Assembly: GCA_041477005.1 (NCBI GenBank)
Contig: JBGOUJ010000016.1
Location: 1-30,959 of the forward strand
DNA: 30,959 nucleotides
Direction: 5' to 3'
Source of the DNA: JBGOUJ01 sp041477005
GTDB taxonomy: Bacteria > Acidobacteriota > Terriglobia > Bryobacterales > JACQDG01
Shown here: positions 14,478 through 23,000 of the stretch, in pieces
Layout: each line of letters opens with the position of its first letter
Position numbering within the stretch: position 1 is the stretch's first letter
The notes under the pieces: model-generated
What the model was told of the DNA's origin: nothing
Database searches by the model: none
The model's input: the letters and a program-made list of their open reading frames with translations, nothing else
Program-made: the position numbers and the translations under genes

Positions 14478-14580
14478 CAGGCGGTTCTTTCCAAATTAGC
14501 AGCCGGCGATAAGTTCTCCATACCCGGAGATGCTTTTGCCCTTTTCGATCCGGCGCTGGCGCTGATCCAGCTTTTTCGAA

Positions 14581-14586
14581 GGAGGA
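14581..14586 (+). promoter_or_regulatory. Shine-Dalgarno GGAGGA for GTG 14593
   Basis: GGAGGA at 14581-14586 lies 6 nt before GTG at 14593. It shows that the intended translation start of the broken peptidase is upstream of the in-frame TAA at 14674. Confidence 0.7.
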
Positions 14587-14592
14587 CTTTAC

Positions 14593-15110
14593 GTGCCCAC
14601 CCTCATCGCGAACATCGCTGAACTGAAAACTCACCGTGCGAAACTCCACGCCCTGGGCTTTACGACACTCGAATAATTGCACGCTGCCGCGCAGGTGGCT
14701 GGTCCCGAGCTGCAGGCCTACCTGAAGCAGGGGGTCGACGAACTCCTGTCCAGTATCCAAGTCTCAATCGAAGCTATGCCGTCTGAGGCTTTGAATGAAA
14801 TTCTCAACGCCGAATACTCCCTCGGAGTGGACCTCGACGTGGTGCCGCGGTTGACAGTAGCGCCGACCTTCACCATCGTCGCGGAGCCTCCTTCCGGATG
14901 TGCCAACCTCGTCCACCAAATGCCGCCCATACGGAACCAGCGCCAACGCGGCACCTGCGTCGCTTTCGCGTCTGCGGCGGCTTACGAGCAGTCGCTGTTC
15001 AGCCAGGGGTCGCAGCAGGACTTTTCCGAGCAGTTCCTTTACTGGGATTGCAAAAGCAACGATGGCTCGCCCACGACACGCGGCACGTACCTCGGCGTCG
15101 CTTTCCCCGG
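14593..15110 (+). pseudogene. Broken papain-like (C1 family) cysteine peptidase
   Basis: Reading starts at GTG 14593 (good Shine-Dalgarno) and hits an in-frame TAA at 14674-14676 after 27 codons, then continues in the same frame. Before and across the stop lies a helical module (HRAKLHALG then LHAAAQVAG). About 60 residues later comes a C1A peptidase start: MPPIRNQRQRGTCVAFASAA, with the catalytic Cys in RGTCVAFA, and DFSEQFLYWDCK, the usual companion motif. Similarity ends near 15110 (GTYLGVAFPGL); the frame then runs on as unrelated residues over the next ORF. The catalytic His and Asn are missing. So there are two lesions, a nonsense codon and loss of the 3' part. A TTG at 14677 could restart translation but would still lack the active-site His. 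Confidence 0.65.
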
Positions 15111-15184
15111 GCTATGGAACCATACCGTACGCGTACATTGCGCGATTCGGCGCGGAGGCGTACTCTATTGGTTAGGGGGATCCA

Positions 15185-15592
15185 TTGGCCGGGTACATCG
15201 ACCACCTTCCGGTCTCGGATCAGCACCGGGCGCAACTCAGGTCGCTCGGCGCCGACTCACCCGAAGCCTTGTTGTCGATGATTCAGGCTGCGCCCGGAGA
15301 TTTCCGCCGGTTCCTAGGAGACGAAGTGGCGCGGCAGCTACTGAACTTCTTACGCCGGGTTGTACCCGCCAAGGTGCAGAGATCGCTCAAGCCGCTCGGC
15401 CAGACGTATTCGCTAGGAGCGGAGTTGTCTACACCCCCTCCGCTTCCGTCCCCGTCGTATGACCTCGCCAAGCGTGATCGCCTGTTTTCAGAACTGCAGC
15501 GACTGCGTGCCGATCCGGAGCAGCGGAACAGCCCTCGCGTGACGGAACTCGAGGGCGAGTTGAATGCTCTCCTGGACGATCGCCTCAGGTAG
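15185..15592 (+). CDS. Small helical protein of unknown function sharing a module with the broken peptidase
   Basis: 135 residues from TTG at 15185, with AGGGGGA four bases upstream. I recognise no named family. Residues ~14-50 (HRAQLRSLG, SPEALLSMIQAAPGDF, RRFLGDEVARQLL) align without gaps to the N-terminal module of the broken peptidase just upstream, where the His-Arg-Ala also falls at residue 14. The middle is Pro-rich (STPPPLPSPS) and the end is a charged helix (RDRLFSELQRLRADPEQ, RVTELEGELNALLDD) that could form a coiled coil. In-frame codons upstream of the TTG are interrupted by TAG at 15173. It may be a complete small protein or the surviving part of a longer gene. Confidence 0.5.
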   Translation: MAGYIDHLPVSDQHRAQLRSLGADSPEALLSMIQAAPGDFRRFLGDEVARQLLNFLRRVVPAKVQRSLKPLGQTYSLGAELSTPPPLPSPSYDLAKRDRLFSELQRLRADPEQRNSPRVTELEGELNALLDDRLR

Positions 15593-15701
15593 GTCTCAGC
15601 GCACCTTCAACCTGCTTCTGCTCTTGGCCGCGCCGAAATGACGGAACCGATGCCGCACGAGTAAGTGCCGTTTCTTTTCCTGACCGAAACCGGCCCGCTG
15701 C

Positions 15702-18014
15702 CTACCGCACCACCGCCTTGCCCAGCCCCGCGTTCCCCGCGCTGTCGAGCACGCGCAGGGTGACGAGATGTTCGCCGGGCTTCAGCTTGTCGAGCGTGAT
15801 GCTGAAGCTTTCCGCCTTGGAATCCAGGATGCCGTCGTCGGAATACACCGGCGCCCAGGGGCCGGCGTCGAGGGAGTATTCGGCGCGGCGCAGCATGGAG
15901 GCCGCGTCTGCCGCCTCGAACTTTACCACCGCCCGGTCGCCCGAGCGCTGCGCGCCGGTGTGGCGCACGATGGGCGGCGTGTTGTCGATCAGGAACGGCG
16001 AGCTGATCAGCTCCGCCTCCCGGGCGGTGGCCTGCGGATTCGACGGTGAGTCGGAGACAACCACCTTCACCTGATACACCCCGTCGGCCAGAGCGTCGGC
16101 GTCCAGTGTGACATAGCTCTCGCTCACGTTATCCTTGATGAGCTTCCACTCGTTCTCACCCTCGCCGCGGAAATAGACCTGCGCCACCAGCTTGTCGCCA
16201 TCGGCATCCTCGGCCTGCCAGGAAATCGACGTGACTTGCGACTGGCCCGCCGTGCGGCTCAGGGTCGCGGTCGGCGTGCCGGGGTTGGTGGTGACGCTCG
16301 CCGCGCCGGTGTCGGTCACCGTGATGCTGAAGTCGGCCGTCGAGGAAGCGGACGGCGAGGCCGCGGCCGGCGCCTGGCTCTTGCCCGCCGGGGCCTGGGT
16401 TGGAACCACGGTGATGCTCTTGATCACCGGCAGCGAGTTCTGCGGCAGGTAGGCGAGCGCGACGCTTTCGACCACCGGCGTCCGCCCCTGGGCGCTGTGC
16501 AACTCGGCGCGCCACTGAATGTAGCGCGCGTTGGGGCTCTCGACCGGCGAGCCTTCCCGGTTGCGCAGCGGCGGCGACCACTCGCTCCATGTCTGGTCCG
16601 GCCGCGAGGAGTTGCCCGAGCGGGTGAAGAACTCAATGCTCGCGCCCGGCGGGACCTGGGCTTTGCAGCTCAGCTTGCCCCAACGCGCCACGGTACCGGC
16701 GTCGCGCACCGGCGCCTCATAGCTCCCCGCGGCCGCCGGCAACTCGCCCAGCCGGTAGAGCTTCCCGAGGTTGCTGGTGCCGGCGAGGATGCCGCCGGCT
16801 GCGCCCTCTGGGGCGCCCGCTGGCGCGCCGCCCGATGCCAGCAGCGTCGTCTCTTCTTCGTTGGTCTGCGCCACCAGCGTCACCTGGCGGCCGGACTCCA
16901 GCCGGTAAATACGGCCGTGATCGTCGGTTGAAAACAGCAGCCCGCCCGGCTGCGGTAGCAGCGCGTAGACGTTTTCCTCGGTCGAGCTCCACAACGTCTC
17001 GACCGTGTTGTCCGCCGCGATGCGCAGCAGCGCCGACTTCTGCACCCCGGCCACGCTGACCGTTGGTGACGGGGCCGCAACTGCCGGAGCCGTCATCGCC
17101 GCTTGCGGCTTTGGCCCTTCCGGCTGCGGCTTGGGCAAAGGCGCTCCCCCTTGCCGCGAATCGGCGATCACTGTCACGGATTGCACCACCGGGCTCACCA
17201 GCATCTCGCCCCCAGCGCCAGCCGCCGCAGTCGCCTGCGTCATGCGTGAGGCCGCGCCGCCCATGGCCGCGGCGTATATGGTCCCGTCCGCCGCAACCTG
17301 GATGGCCCGGATTTCCGCCAGCGGCGAATCGTAGAGCACGAAGGCCTTGTCTTTGGCCGTGATGCGATAGAGGATCCCGTTCGGGTCGGTGCCCGCGAGC
17401 AGCGCGCCCTTCGGATCGAGGGCGAGGCTGGTCACGTGGCCCTGCTTGGAATCAAAATACAGCTCACCCTTCCCCGATCGATCCACGCGAAAAATCTTGC
17501 CCCGGTCGCCGGTCCCGACAAAGAGGGCGCCGTCCGGTCCGAACGCCAGCGACCAGATGTACTTGGTCTGCGGATGGAAGAACTCGCTCGCCTGCCCCGC
17601 CCCGTTGATCTTATAAACCTTTCCGTCCGGCGAGGTCCCGGCATAGAGATTGCCATCCGGCCCCACCGCCAGGGCAAAGACTTCGGGCTCGGCCGCCGTC
17701 CAGAGCAGAGCGCTCTTCCCATCGCGGTCCACGCGGTAAACGCGCCCCCGGTGCCCGCTGCCCAGGTAGACGACGCCTCCGGCGTCGCGGGCCATCGCCC
17801 ACACCAGCGGCTGCTCGGAGGCAAACACCGTCTTCAGCTCGGGCCCGACCGCCAGCCTTCCCTCCCGGCTCAGGGAGACATTCGTGAAGGTTCCGGCGAT
17901 GAAGTCCTTGTAGGTGCTCATCTCCCAGACGGCGGTTCCCGCTGCGAAAACAGGAAAACCAATGCAAAAGGCAAAGTGCAAAAGGCAAAAGGCAAAAATC
18001 AAGGAAGGGGGCAT
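15702..18014 (-). CDS. Exported beta-propeller protein with repeat-derived signal peptide
   Basis: 770 residues if started at ATG 18014; a later Met is at 17921. The first ~27 residues (MPPSLIFAFCLLHFAFC, then GFPVFAA) form a plausible Sec signal peptide, encoded by the left arm of hairpin repeat family A. The mature part opens with TAVWEMSTYKDF. Residues ~50-300 contain propeller blades with the pattern DGxLYxGT/DGKVYKI (VFALAVGPDGNLYAGTSPDG, WSLAFGPDGALFVGTGDRG, TSLALDPKGALLAGTDPNG). A low-complexity Ala/Pro stretch is in the middle, followed by another blade group and C-terminal Ig-like segments (DADGDKLVAQVYFRG, DNTPPIVRHTG, LRVLDSAGN). It is likely periplasmic or surface-bound, ligand unknown. 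It is downstream of, and in the same direction as, the S55-like gene, with the repeat between them. Confidence 0.8.
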   Translation of the reverse strand: MPPSLIFAFCLLHFAFCIGFPVFAAGTAVWEMSTYKDFIAGTFTNVSLSREGRLAVGPELKTVFASEQPLVWAMARDAGGVVYLGSGHRGRVYRVDRDGKSALLWTAAEPEVFALAVGPDGNLYAGTSPDGKVYKINGAGQASEFFHPQTKYIWSLAFGPDGALFVGTGDRGKIFRVDRSGKGELYFDSKQGHVTSLALDPKGALLAGTDPNGILYRITAKDKAFVLYDSPLAEIRAIQVAADGTIYAAAMGGAASRMTQATAAAGAGGEMLVSPVVQSVTVIADSRQGGAPLPKPQPEGPKPQAAMTAPAVAAPSPTVSVAGVQKSALLRIAADNTVETLWSSTEENVYALLPQPGGLLFSTDDHGRIYRLESGRQVTLVAQTNEEETTLLASGGAPAGAPEGAAGGILAGTSNLGKLYRLGELPAAAGSYEAPVRDAGTVARWGKLSCKAQVPPGASIEFFTRSGNSSRPDQTWSEWSPPLRNREGSPVESPNARYIQWRAELHSAQGRTPVVESVALAYLPQNSLPVIKSITVVPTQAPAGKSQAPAAASPSASSTADFSITVTDTGAASVTTNPGTPTATLSRTAGQSQVTSISWQAEDADGDKLVAQVYFRGEGENEWKLIKDNVSESYVTLDADALADGVYQVKVVVSDSPSNPQATAREAELISSPFLIDNTPPIVRHTGAQRSGDRAVVKFEAADAASMLRRAEYSLDAGPWAPVYSDDGILDSKAESFSITLDKLKPGEHLVTLRVLDSAGNAGLGKAVVR

Positions 18015-18091
18015 TTTCTTAAAAAAATGGTTGCGGACGGCAGTTCGCTCACCTTGATTTTTGCCTTTTGCCTTTTGCACTTTGCCTTTTG
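17965..18091. repeat. Hairpin repeat family A, copy 2: perfect 40-bp inverted repeat
   Basis: Left arm 17965-18004 and right arm 18052-18091 are exact reverse complements over 40 bp, built of GCAAAAG/GCAAAGT 7-mers. The 47-bp loop has an inner stem GCGGAC/GTTCGC that differs from copy 1 (GCGGAC/GTCCGC) by a change that keeps G-U pairing. The left arm and part of the loop encode, on the minus strand, the start of the beta-propeller protein. Confidence 0.95.
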
Positions 18092-18099
18092 ACTTGCCT

Positions 18100-18147
18100 T
18101 TCATTCTTTTCCGCTTGCCTTGGTCTTCATTCCTTGCCGCTTGCCTT
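18100..18147. repeat. Short direct repeat, 22-bp units, 26-bp period
   Basis: TTCATTCTTTTCCGCTTGCC (18100 on) and TTCATTCCTTGCCGCTTGCC (18126 on), each followed by TT, differ at two positions. They abut the family A element and reach the stop codon of the S55-like gene at 18146-18148. Confidence 0.75.
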
Positions 18148-19969
18148 ACTCCTTCACCATAACGCGTATGGTCTCCACCCCCGAAACCGCCGTCCCGAGC
18201 CCGTCCATCTCCATCTCCGAAACCATCGAAACCCACGTATTGCTGATTCCTCCTCCACCGGACGGCGCCGCCGCTAAGACATTCCGAAGCGCCGCGGGGG
18301 GCGAGGGCAGTTGCTCGCCCTGAAGCTGGAAGCCTCGGTCGGAGCGCCACACGCGCACGTAAAGATTGCTATTGCGACGGAGCTGGTTGATGGCGCGAAC
18401 AAGCTGCGCGCCGCTGGTGGCCTCGCGCGCCCCGCCCCCGGCCCCCAGCGCCTGCAGGTCGAGCAGATTCATCCAGTTCCCGTCGGCAAATGTGATGCTC
18501 AGCGGGCCGGGCGCGATGCCGGAGGGAATCTGAAAGGATCTCCTCTTGATCGTCTCCTGGCCGTTTTCGCCCCGCAAAACCGCCGCCAGCTCGATCGACT
18601 CGCCCGTCTTGACCTCGCGCTTCGACGCCCAGACCCGCTCCAGCCGCAACTGCTTTTTCTCGTCGAGCGACCGGATGTCGAGCTGAACCCGGTCCACGCG
18701 GAGAGCCTGGAACCCGCTCTGCATCACGTAGGCCATCGGCAGGGCCGCCCCCAGGGCTACATTCATGGCAATACCAGTGTCTCCCGCGTAGATGTTATCG
18801 AGTCGCACCGCCGGCTCGCCGCCGCGGAACTGGATCGCGCCCCGCACCTGGAAGGTCGAGGGCCCGAGCGACCTCTCCGTCGCATCAATACCTGTGAAGA
18901 CCGCCATCTGCAGCAGGAACGGCGAAAGAAACTGATCGTTCACGATCTCCATGCGGTAGCGGTGATTGCCGCTGCGGCTGGAGTACAGGGTCAGATCCAC
19001 GGGGATCATGTGCGGCCGCGCCCCGACTTCCCCGTAGATCCCGGTCGTGCGGTCCTGCCGGATGGTCCCCATCAGCTCGCCGGCGGTGGAGATCTTGAAG
19101 GAGCTGGCCAGGTTGGGGAGCAAGGCGATTACCGAGGCCTTCAGGAAGGGCAGCTCGGTGGGTCCGGAGGAGAGGAAACGGTGGCCGAACGCGTAGAGCC
19201 TTTTGCCGTCGATGTAGGTCACCGCGCCGTCGGCGTTGGCGTTGAGGTCGCCGCGGATCAGCCCCACGCTGATCATCGATCCCGGCTGGAGCGTCTTTGG
19301 ATCGCCTAGCAGGTCAGAAGCGGTGCTCGCCGACCCGCCCGCTCCTTGCAGGGGTTCCAGCCCCAACTCCCGCAGCGCCGGCCCGAAGGCTTCGAGCGCC
19401 CGCGCCGTGAAGCCGCCGAAATGCAGCGGCGTCGCAATCTCGACGAGCCGCGGCTGGAGCGGCAGCGTTCGTTCCAGCCGCGGCAGCAGCCGGGGCGCGG
19501 CTTCCGGAATCCAGCGCTCGATGCCCGGCCCGGCCGCGGTCTCAACCATCCTGAGCGCCGCCCGCAACGCCGGTGGCGGAGGCTCCGCGCGCTGCTCGAA
19601 CGTCTCGACCATCTCGGCGATCGGCCGGATGCCCGCAATCGGCTCGGTGGCAAACGGAAAGCCCAGCGCCAGCGCCCCCAGCAGCTTTCCGTCGATGTAG
19701 ACCGGGCTGCCGCTCATGCCCGCCAGCACGCCCGTCTTCGCCAGCGGCCCGCCAGCCAGCCGCGCCAGAATGATCGACTGCCGCGGCCCCACGTTCTCCA
19801 GCACGCCCAGGATCTCGACCTGGAACTCCTCGATCTTCTCGCCGGCAAACACCGTCCGGCCCACGGCCTTCATCCCCGGCTTGACGCGATCGAGAGGAAA
19901 GAAGTCGGCCGCCGCAAGCGGCAGGCTCGCGCCCAGCAGGACCGCGATGGCAAGCAACGGCTTCCGCAC
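18146..19969 (-). CDS. SpoIVB-like S55 family peptidase-domain protein, exported
   Basis: 607 residues from GTG at 19969. It has a signal peptide (MRKPLLAIAVLLGASLPLAAA). Residues ~25-130 match the SpoIVB/S55 domain: LDRVKPGMKAVGRTVFAG, VEILGVLENVGPRQ, and GMSGSPVYIDGKLLGALALG, with the Ser of GMSGSP (residues 86/88) in the place of the catalytic serine, then PIAGIRPIAEM. The rest is a long beta-rich region of unknown function, repeatedly found behind this domain in Acidobacteria as far as I recall. In Bacillus, SpoIVB cleaves a sporulation regulator; non-sporulating Acidobacteria must use it differently. A TAGAAT (19984-19979) lies 9 nt before the start, so the leader is very short. It heads an operon with the beta-propeller gene. 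Confidence 0.85.
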   Translation of the reverse strand: MRKPLLAIAVLLGASLPLAAADFFPLDRVKPGMKAVGRTVFAGEKIEEFQVEILGVLENVGPRQSIILARLAGGPLAKTGVLAGMSGSPVYIDGKLLGALALGFPFATEPIAGIRPIAEMVETFEQRAEPPPPALRAALRMVETAAGPGIERWIPEAAPRLLPRLERTLPLQPRLVEIATPLHFGGFTARALEAFGPALRELGLEPLQGAGGSASTASDLLGDPKTLQPGSMISVGLIRGDLNANADGAVTYIDGKRLYAFGHRFLSSGPTELPFLKASVIALLPNLASSFKISTAGELMGTIRQDRTTGIYGEVGARPHMIPVDLTLYSSRSGNHRYRMEIVNDQFLSPFLLQMAVFTGIDATERSLGPSTFQVRGAIQFRGGEPAVRLDNIYAGDTGIAMNVALGAALPMAYVMQSGFQALRVDRVQLDIRSLDEKKQLRLERVWASKREVKTGESIELAAVLRGENGQETIKRRSFQIPSGIAPGPLSITFADGNWMNLLDLQALGAGGGAREATSGAQLVRAINQLRRNSNLYVRVWRSDRGFQLQGEQLPSPPAALRNVLAAAPSGGGGISNTWVSMVSEMEMDGLGTAVSGVETIRVMVKE

Positions 19970-20022
19970 TGTGCCTCTATTCTACTAGGGTCCAGGATGG
20001 CGCAGTCCGTGACGATGCCGGA

Positions 20023-23000
20023 CTATTCCGATGCCACAGCCCTCACCCTTGGCTGTGAGACCGGATATTGCGCCGGGCAGATGCCGCGAAAATGCGGGCA
20101 TCGGAAGCAGTGCTCTCCCACTCGAAGCGGGAAGCTGAGGGCTGATTGCGCCTGGAACAACTCCTCAACCTTGGCCGCCGCGTCGGCCAGCGCCGGCGGA
20201 CCGACCGCGACGTCGACCGCCACGTTCGGGCGCAGGAAATAAAGGAGGGCCCGGTGCGGCCGGGCGCCGGCGATGCGCTCGATCGCCAGCCCGTAAAGAC
20301 GCAGTTGCAGCTCGTGCTCGGCGGCTCGCGCGGCGACCTCACCGGCCTTCACATCGTCGGTCTTGTAGTCCACCAGGACGATCTCGCCGCCTTCCTCAAA
20401 CCACAGATCGATCTGGCCGCGGAGCAGCCGGCCGTCCAAGGCAAGCAGGAAGTCCTGCTCCCGCTCGATGCGCGCAGCGACAGCGGCACGCCGGCCCCAG
20501 GGGCTCGACTCGAAGTTTTCGACCAGGCGCAGCGCTTCGGGTGCGGCATCCGGGCGCGCAACGGCTCCGGCCAGCAACGCGTGGACGTGGCGGCCAAATT
20601 CGGTGGAGTCCATTTCATCGGGCTCGGGGGGAGGATCCTCTTGGTCGGTAACCGCTCCCTTACGGTCGCGGCTCGGAAAATCAAATCCCAAGTAGCGGGA
20701 GAGGTAGTATCTCCGCGGGCAGGCCGCAAACAGGGTGACGGCGCTCGCCGCTACGGCTGTGTCGCCCTGCTCTTCGGCCGGCAGCCGCTCGATCCAGGTG
20801 GTCTCCGGCGCCTCCGCCGCTTCGACCGGCGGCGCGGCCGGCAGCGCCGGCGCCTGGTTGGTCTGGAACAGGCGCAGCGGAATGCCTCTCAGCACGACCG
20901 CTCGCGCCTCGTTGTCGATTTGCTTCCAGTCGATGTCCAGGTTCTTGCCCACTGGCGACGCCCACTGCCCGGCGCTCACCTGCGTCCCGAATGACGCGCT
21001 CAGGATCAGCCGCTCCTGCGCCCGGGTCATGGCGACGTAGAAGAGCCTGTGGGTCTCTTCCCGGTTGCTGGCGCCGCGCTCGTCGGCGATTTTCCGTGCC
21101 ACCGCGTCCGCCTCCAGCTTGCCCGTCGCCGGATCGCGCCAGCGCATTCCCACGCCGATGTTCGGCGCGAAGGTGACCGGATCCTGGTCCCGCCGGGTCC
21201 CGCGGTTGATCGCCGGCAGAATCACCACCGGAAACTCCAGGCCCTTGGCGGCATGCACGGTCATCAGTTGGACCGCGTCGGCGGTCTGCTCCGGCGGCTC
21301 GGCCTCCGCTTCCCGCACCTCGTCGCGCCGCAGCGCTTCCACCCGCTCGACGAATCCCTGAATGCCCGTCAGCCCGGAGGCATGAAAGCGCCGGGCCAGG
21401 GCCAGCAGCTTGCGCACGTTCGCCGCCATATGGGAGGGGGCGCCCCCCGGGGCGAGCTCGGCTCCCGGCTGCTCGAGCAGCCACGCTTCGTAGCCGGTCT
21501 CGGAGAGCAGGCGGGCCAGCAACCGGTCGAGGGGCGCATAGTCGCGCGAGCGGCGATAGCGGTCGAGCAGGGAGCGGAACCGGTCCAGCTTCAGCGCTTC
21601 ATCCTCGGGGAGTCCGGCCGTGAGTCCCAGCGCGTCGATCAGCGAACCATCGGCTTGCGATCCGAGCGCCAGCTTGAGCCGCAGCAGCGTCTCGTCGCTC
21701 ACCCCGGCCAGAGGCGAGCGCAGCACAGCCGCCAGGCTGATCTCGTCGCAGGGGTTGATCAGCACGCGCAGGAAGGAGAGCAGGTCGTTGATCTCGCGCG
21801 TCTCGTAAAAGCCTCGCCCCTCGGTGACCTGACAGGGGATGCCGCGCCGGCGCAGCACCCGCTCGAAGACCCGCACCTGGGCCGTAGTGCGCAGCAGGAT
21901 GGCGAAATCCCCGTAGCGAGCCGGCCTCGCCGACGGCTCCGCCTCGATCTCCAGCGCGCCGCAAAGCTGCCCGATCCGCGCCGCAACGTGACCCGCTTCC
22001 CACCGCAACGCTTCATCGGAATCGCCGGCGTGAACGGCGAAGACTTCCAGAAACGGCCCCTCGCGTGGGGGAAACTCCCGCTCCGCCTTGAGTTCCTGCG
22101 CCTCGACGCCCTGGGCCCCGGCGATGATCGCCTGGATCGCCCGCAAAACTTCCGGCCGGCTGCGGAAATTCTCGAACAACTCGACCACGTGGCCGCCGCG
22201 CTCGCGCGTGGTTTCACGGTAGTCGCGAAATACCTGCGGGTCCGCGTGCCGAAAACCATAAATCGATTGGTTGATGTCGCCGACGGCGAAGAAGTTGCCC
22301 GGGCTGCGCAGCAGGCCGGCCAGCTTCGCCTGCAGCGGATTGGTGTCCTGAAACTCGTCCATCAGGAGGTAATCGAAGCTCGCAACGGCCCGGTGGCCGG
22401 TCTTTTCGAGCAGCCGGATAGCGCCTTCCTCGAGATCGGCGTAATCCAGCGCTCCGGCCTGCCGCTTGCTCTCGCGATATCGACTGTCGGCCTCGACCAG
22501 CCTCTCGATCAGCCACTGCCGGGCTTCGGCATTTTCTTCGAGCAGGACGGCTGCCCGGCAGGACGGCACGAGATTCTCCCGAATCTCCCGCAGCAGCTCG
22601 ACCTGCTCGCTGCCTCGCTTGAAGTGGTTCAAGTTGATCGAGATTTGCCGCAGCGCGCTCAAGTGCTCCGGCCCCACGAACAGCGCCGGCAGCGCGGTCG
22701 CTCGCGCCCTCCAGCGGAGCGCTTCGTGGAGCGCCTGCGCCTGGCCGGCATTCCAAGCGGGCGACGGCAGCGAAGCCAGCCGGTCGTAGGCGGCGAGCAG
22801 TCGCTGCCAGCATTGCTGCGAGGAACCCGGCCGCGGAATCCGGCCGGCCTCGACCACCGACACGTCGGCCGCGCGCAGTGCCTGGTAAAGGCCGAACAAG
22901 CTCTCCGGCACGTCGCTCGGACCGAAGCGCCGCAGAAACTCGCGGACGCGCTCCGGGTGCGCGGCGTATTCCCGTTCCAGCGTCTCCTCGATGCCGTGCC

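Noticed and set aside
15111..15175. Upstream in-frame extension of the 15185 ORF (YAYIARFGAEAYSIG)
   Set aside because: An in-frame TAG at 15173, a Shine-Dalgarno-like AGGGGGA before TTG 15185 and the matching N-terminal length of the sister module favour a start at 15185.
16236..16931. Possible plus-strand gene inside the beta-propeller gene
   Set aside because: Antisense of a coding region with clear blade motifs; composition is shadow-like.
18092..18147. CRISPR-like array from the short direct repeats
   Set aside because: Only two 22-bp units with 4-bp spacing; no spacers and no cas genes nearby.
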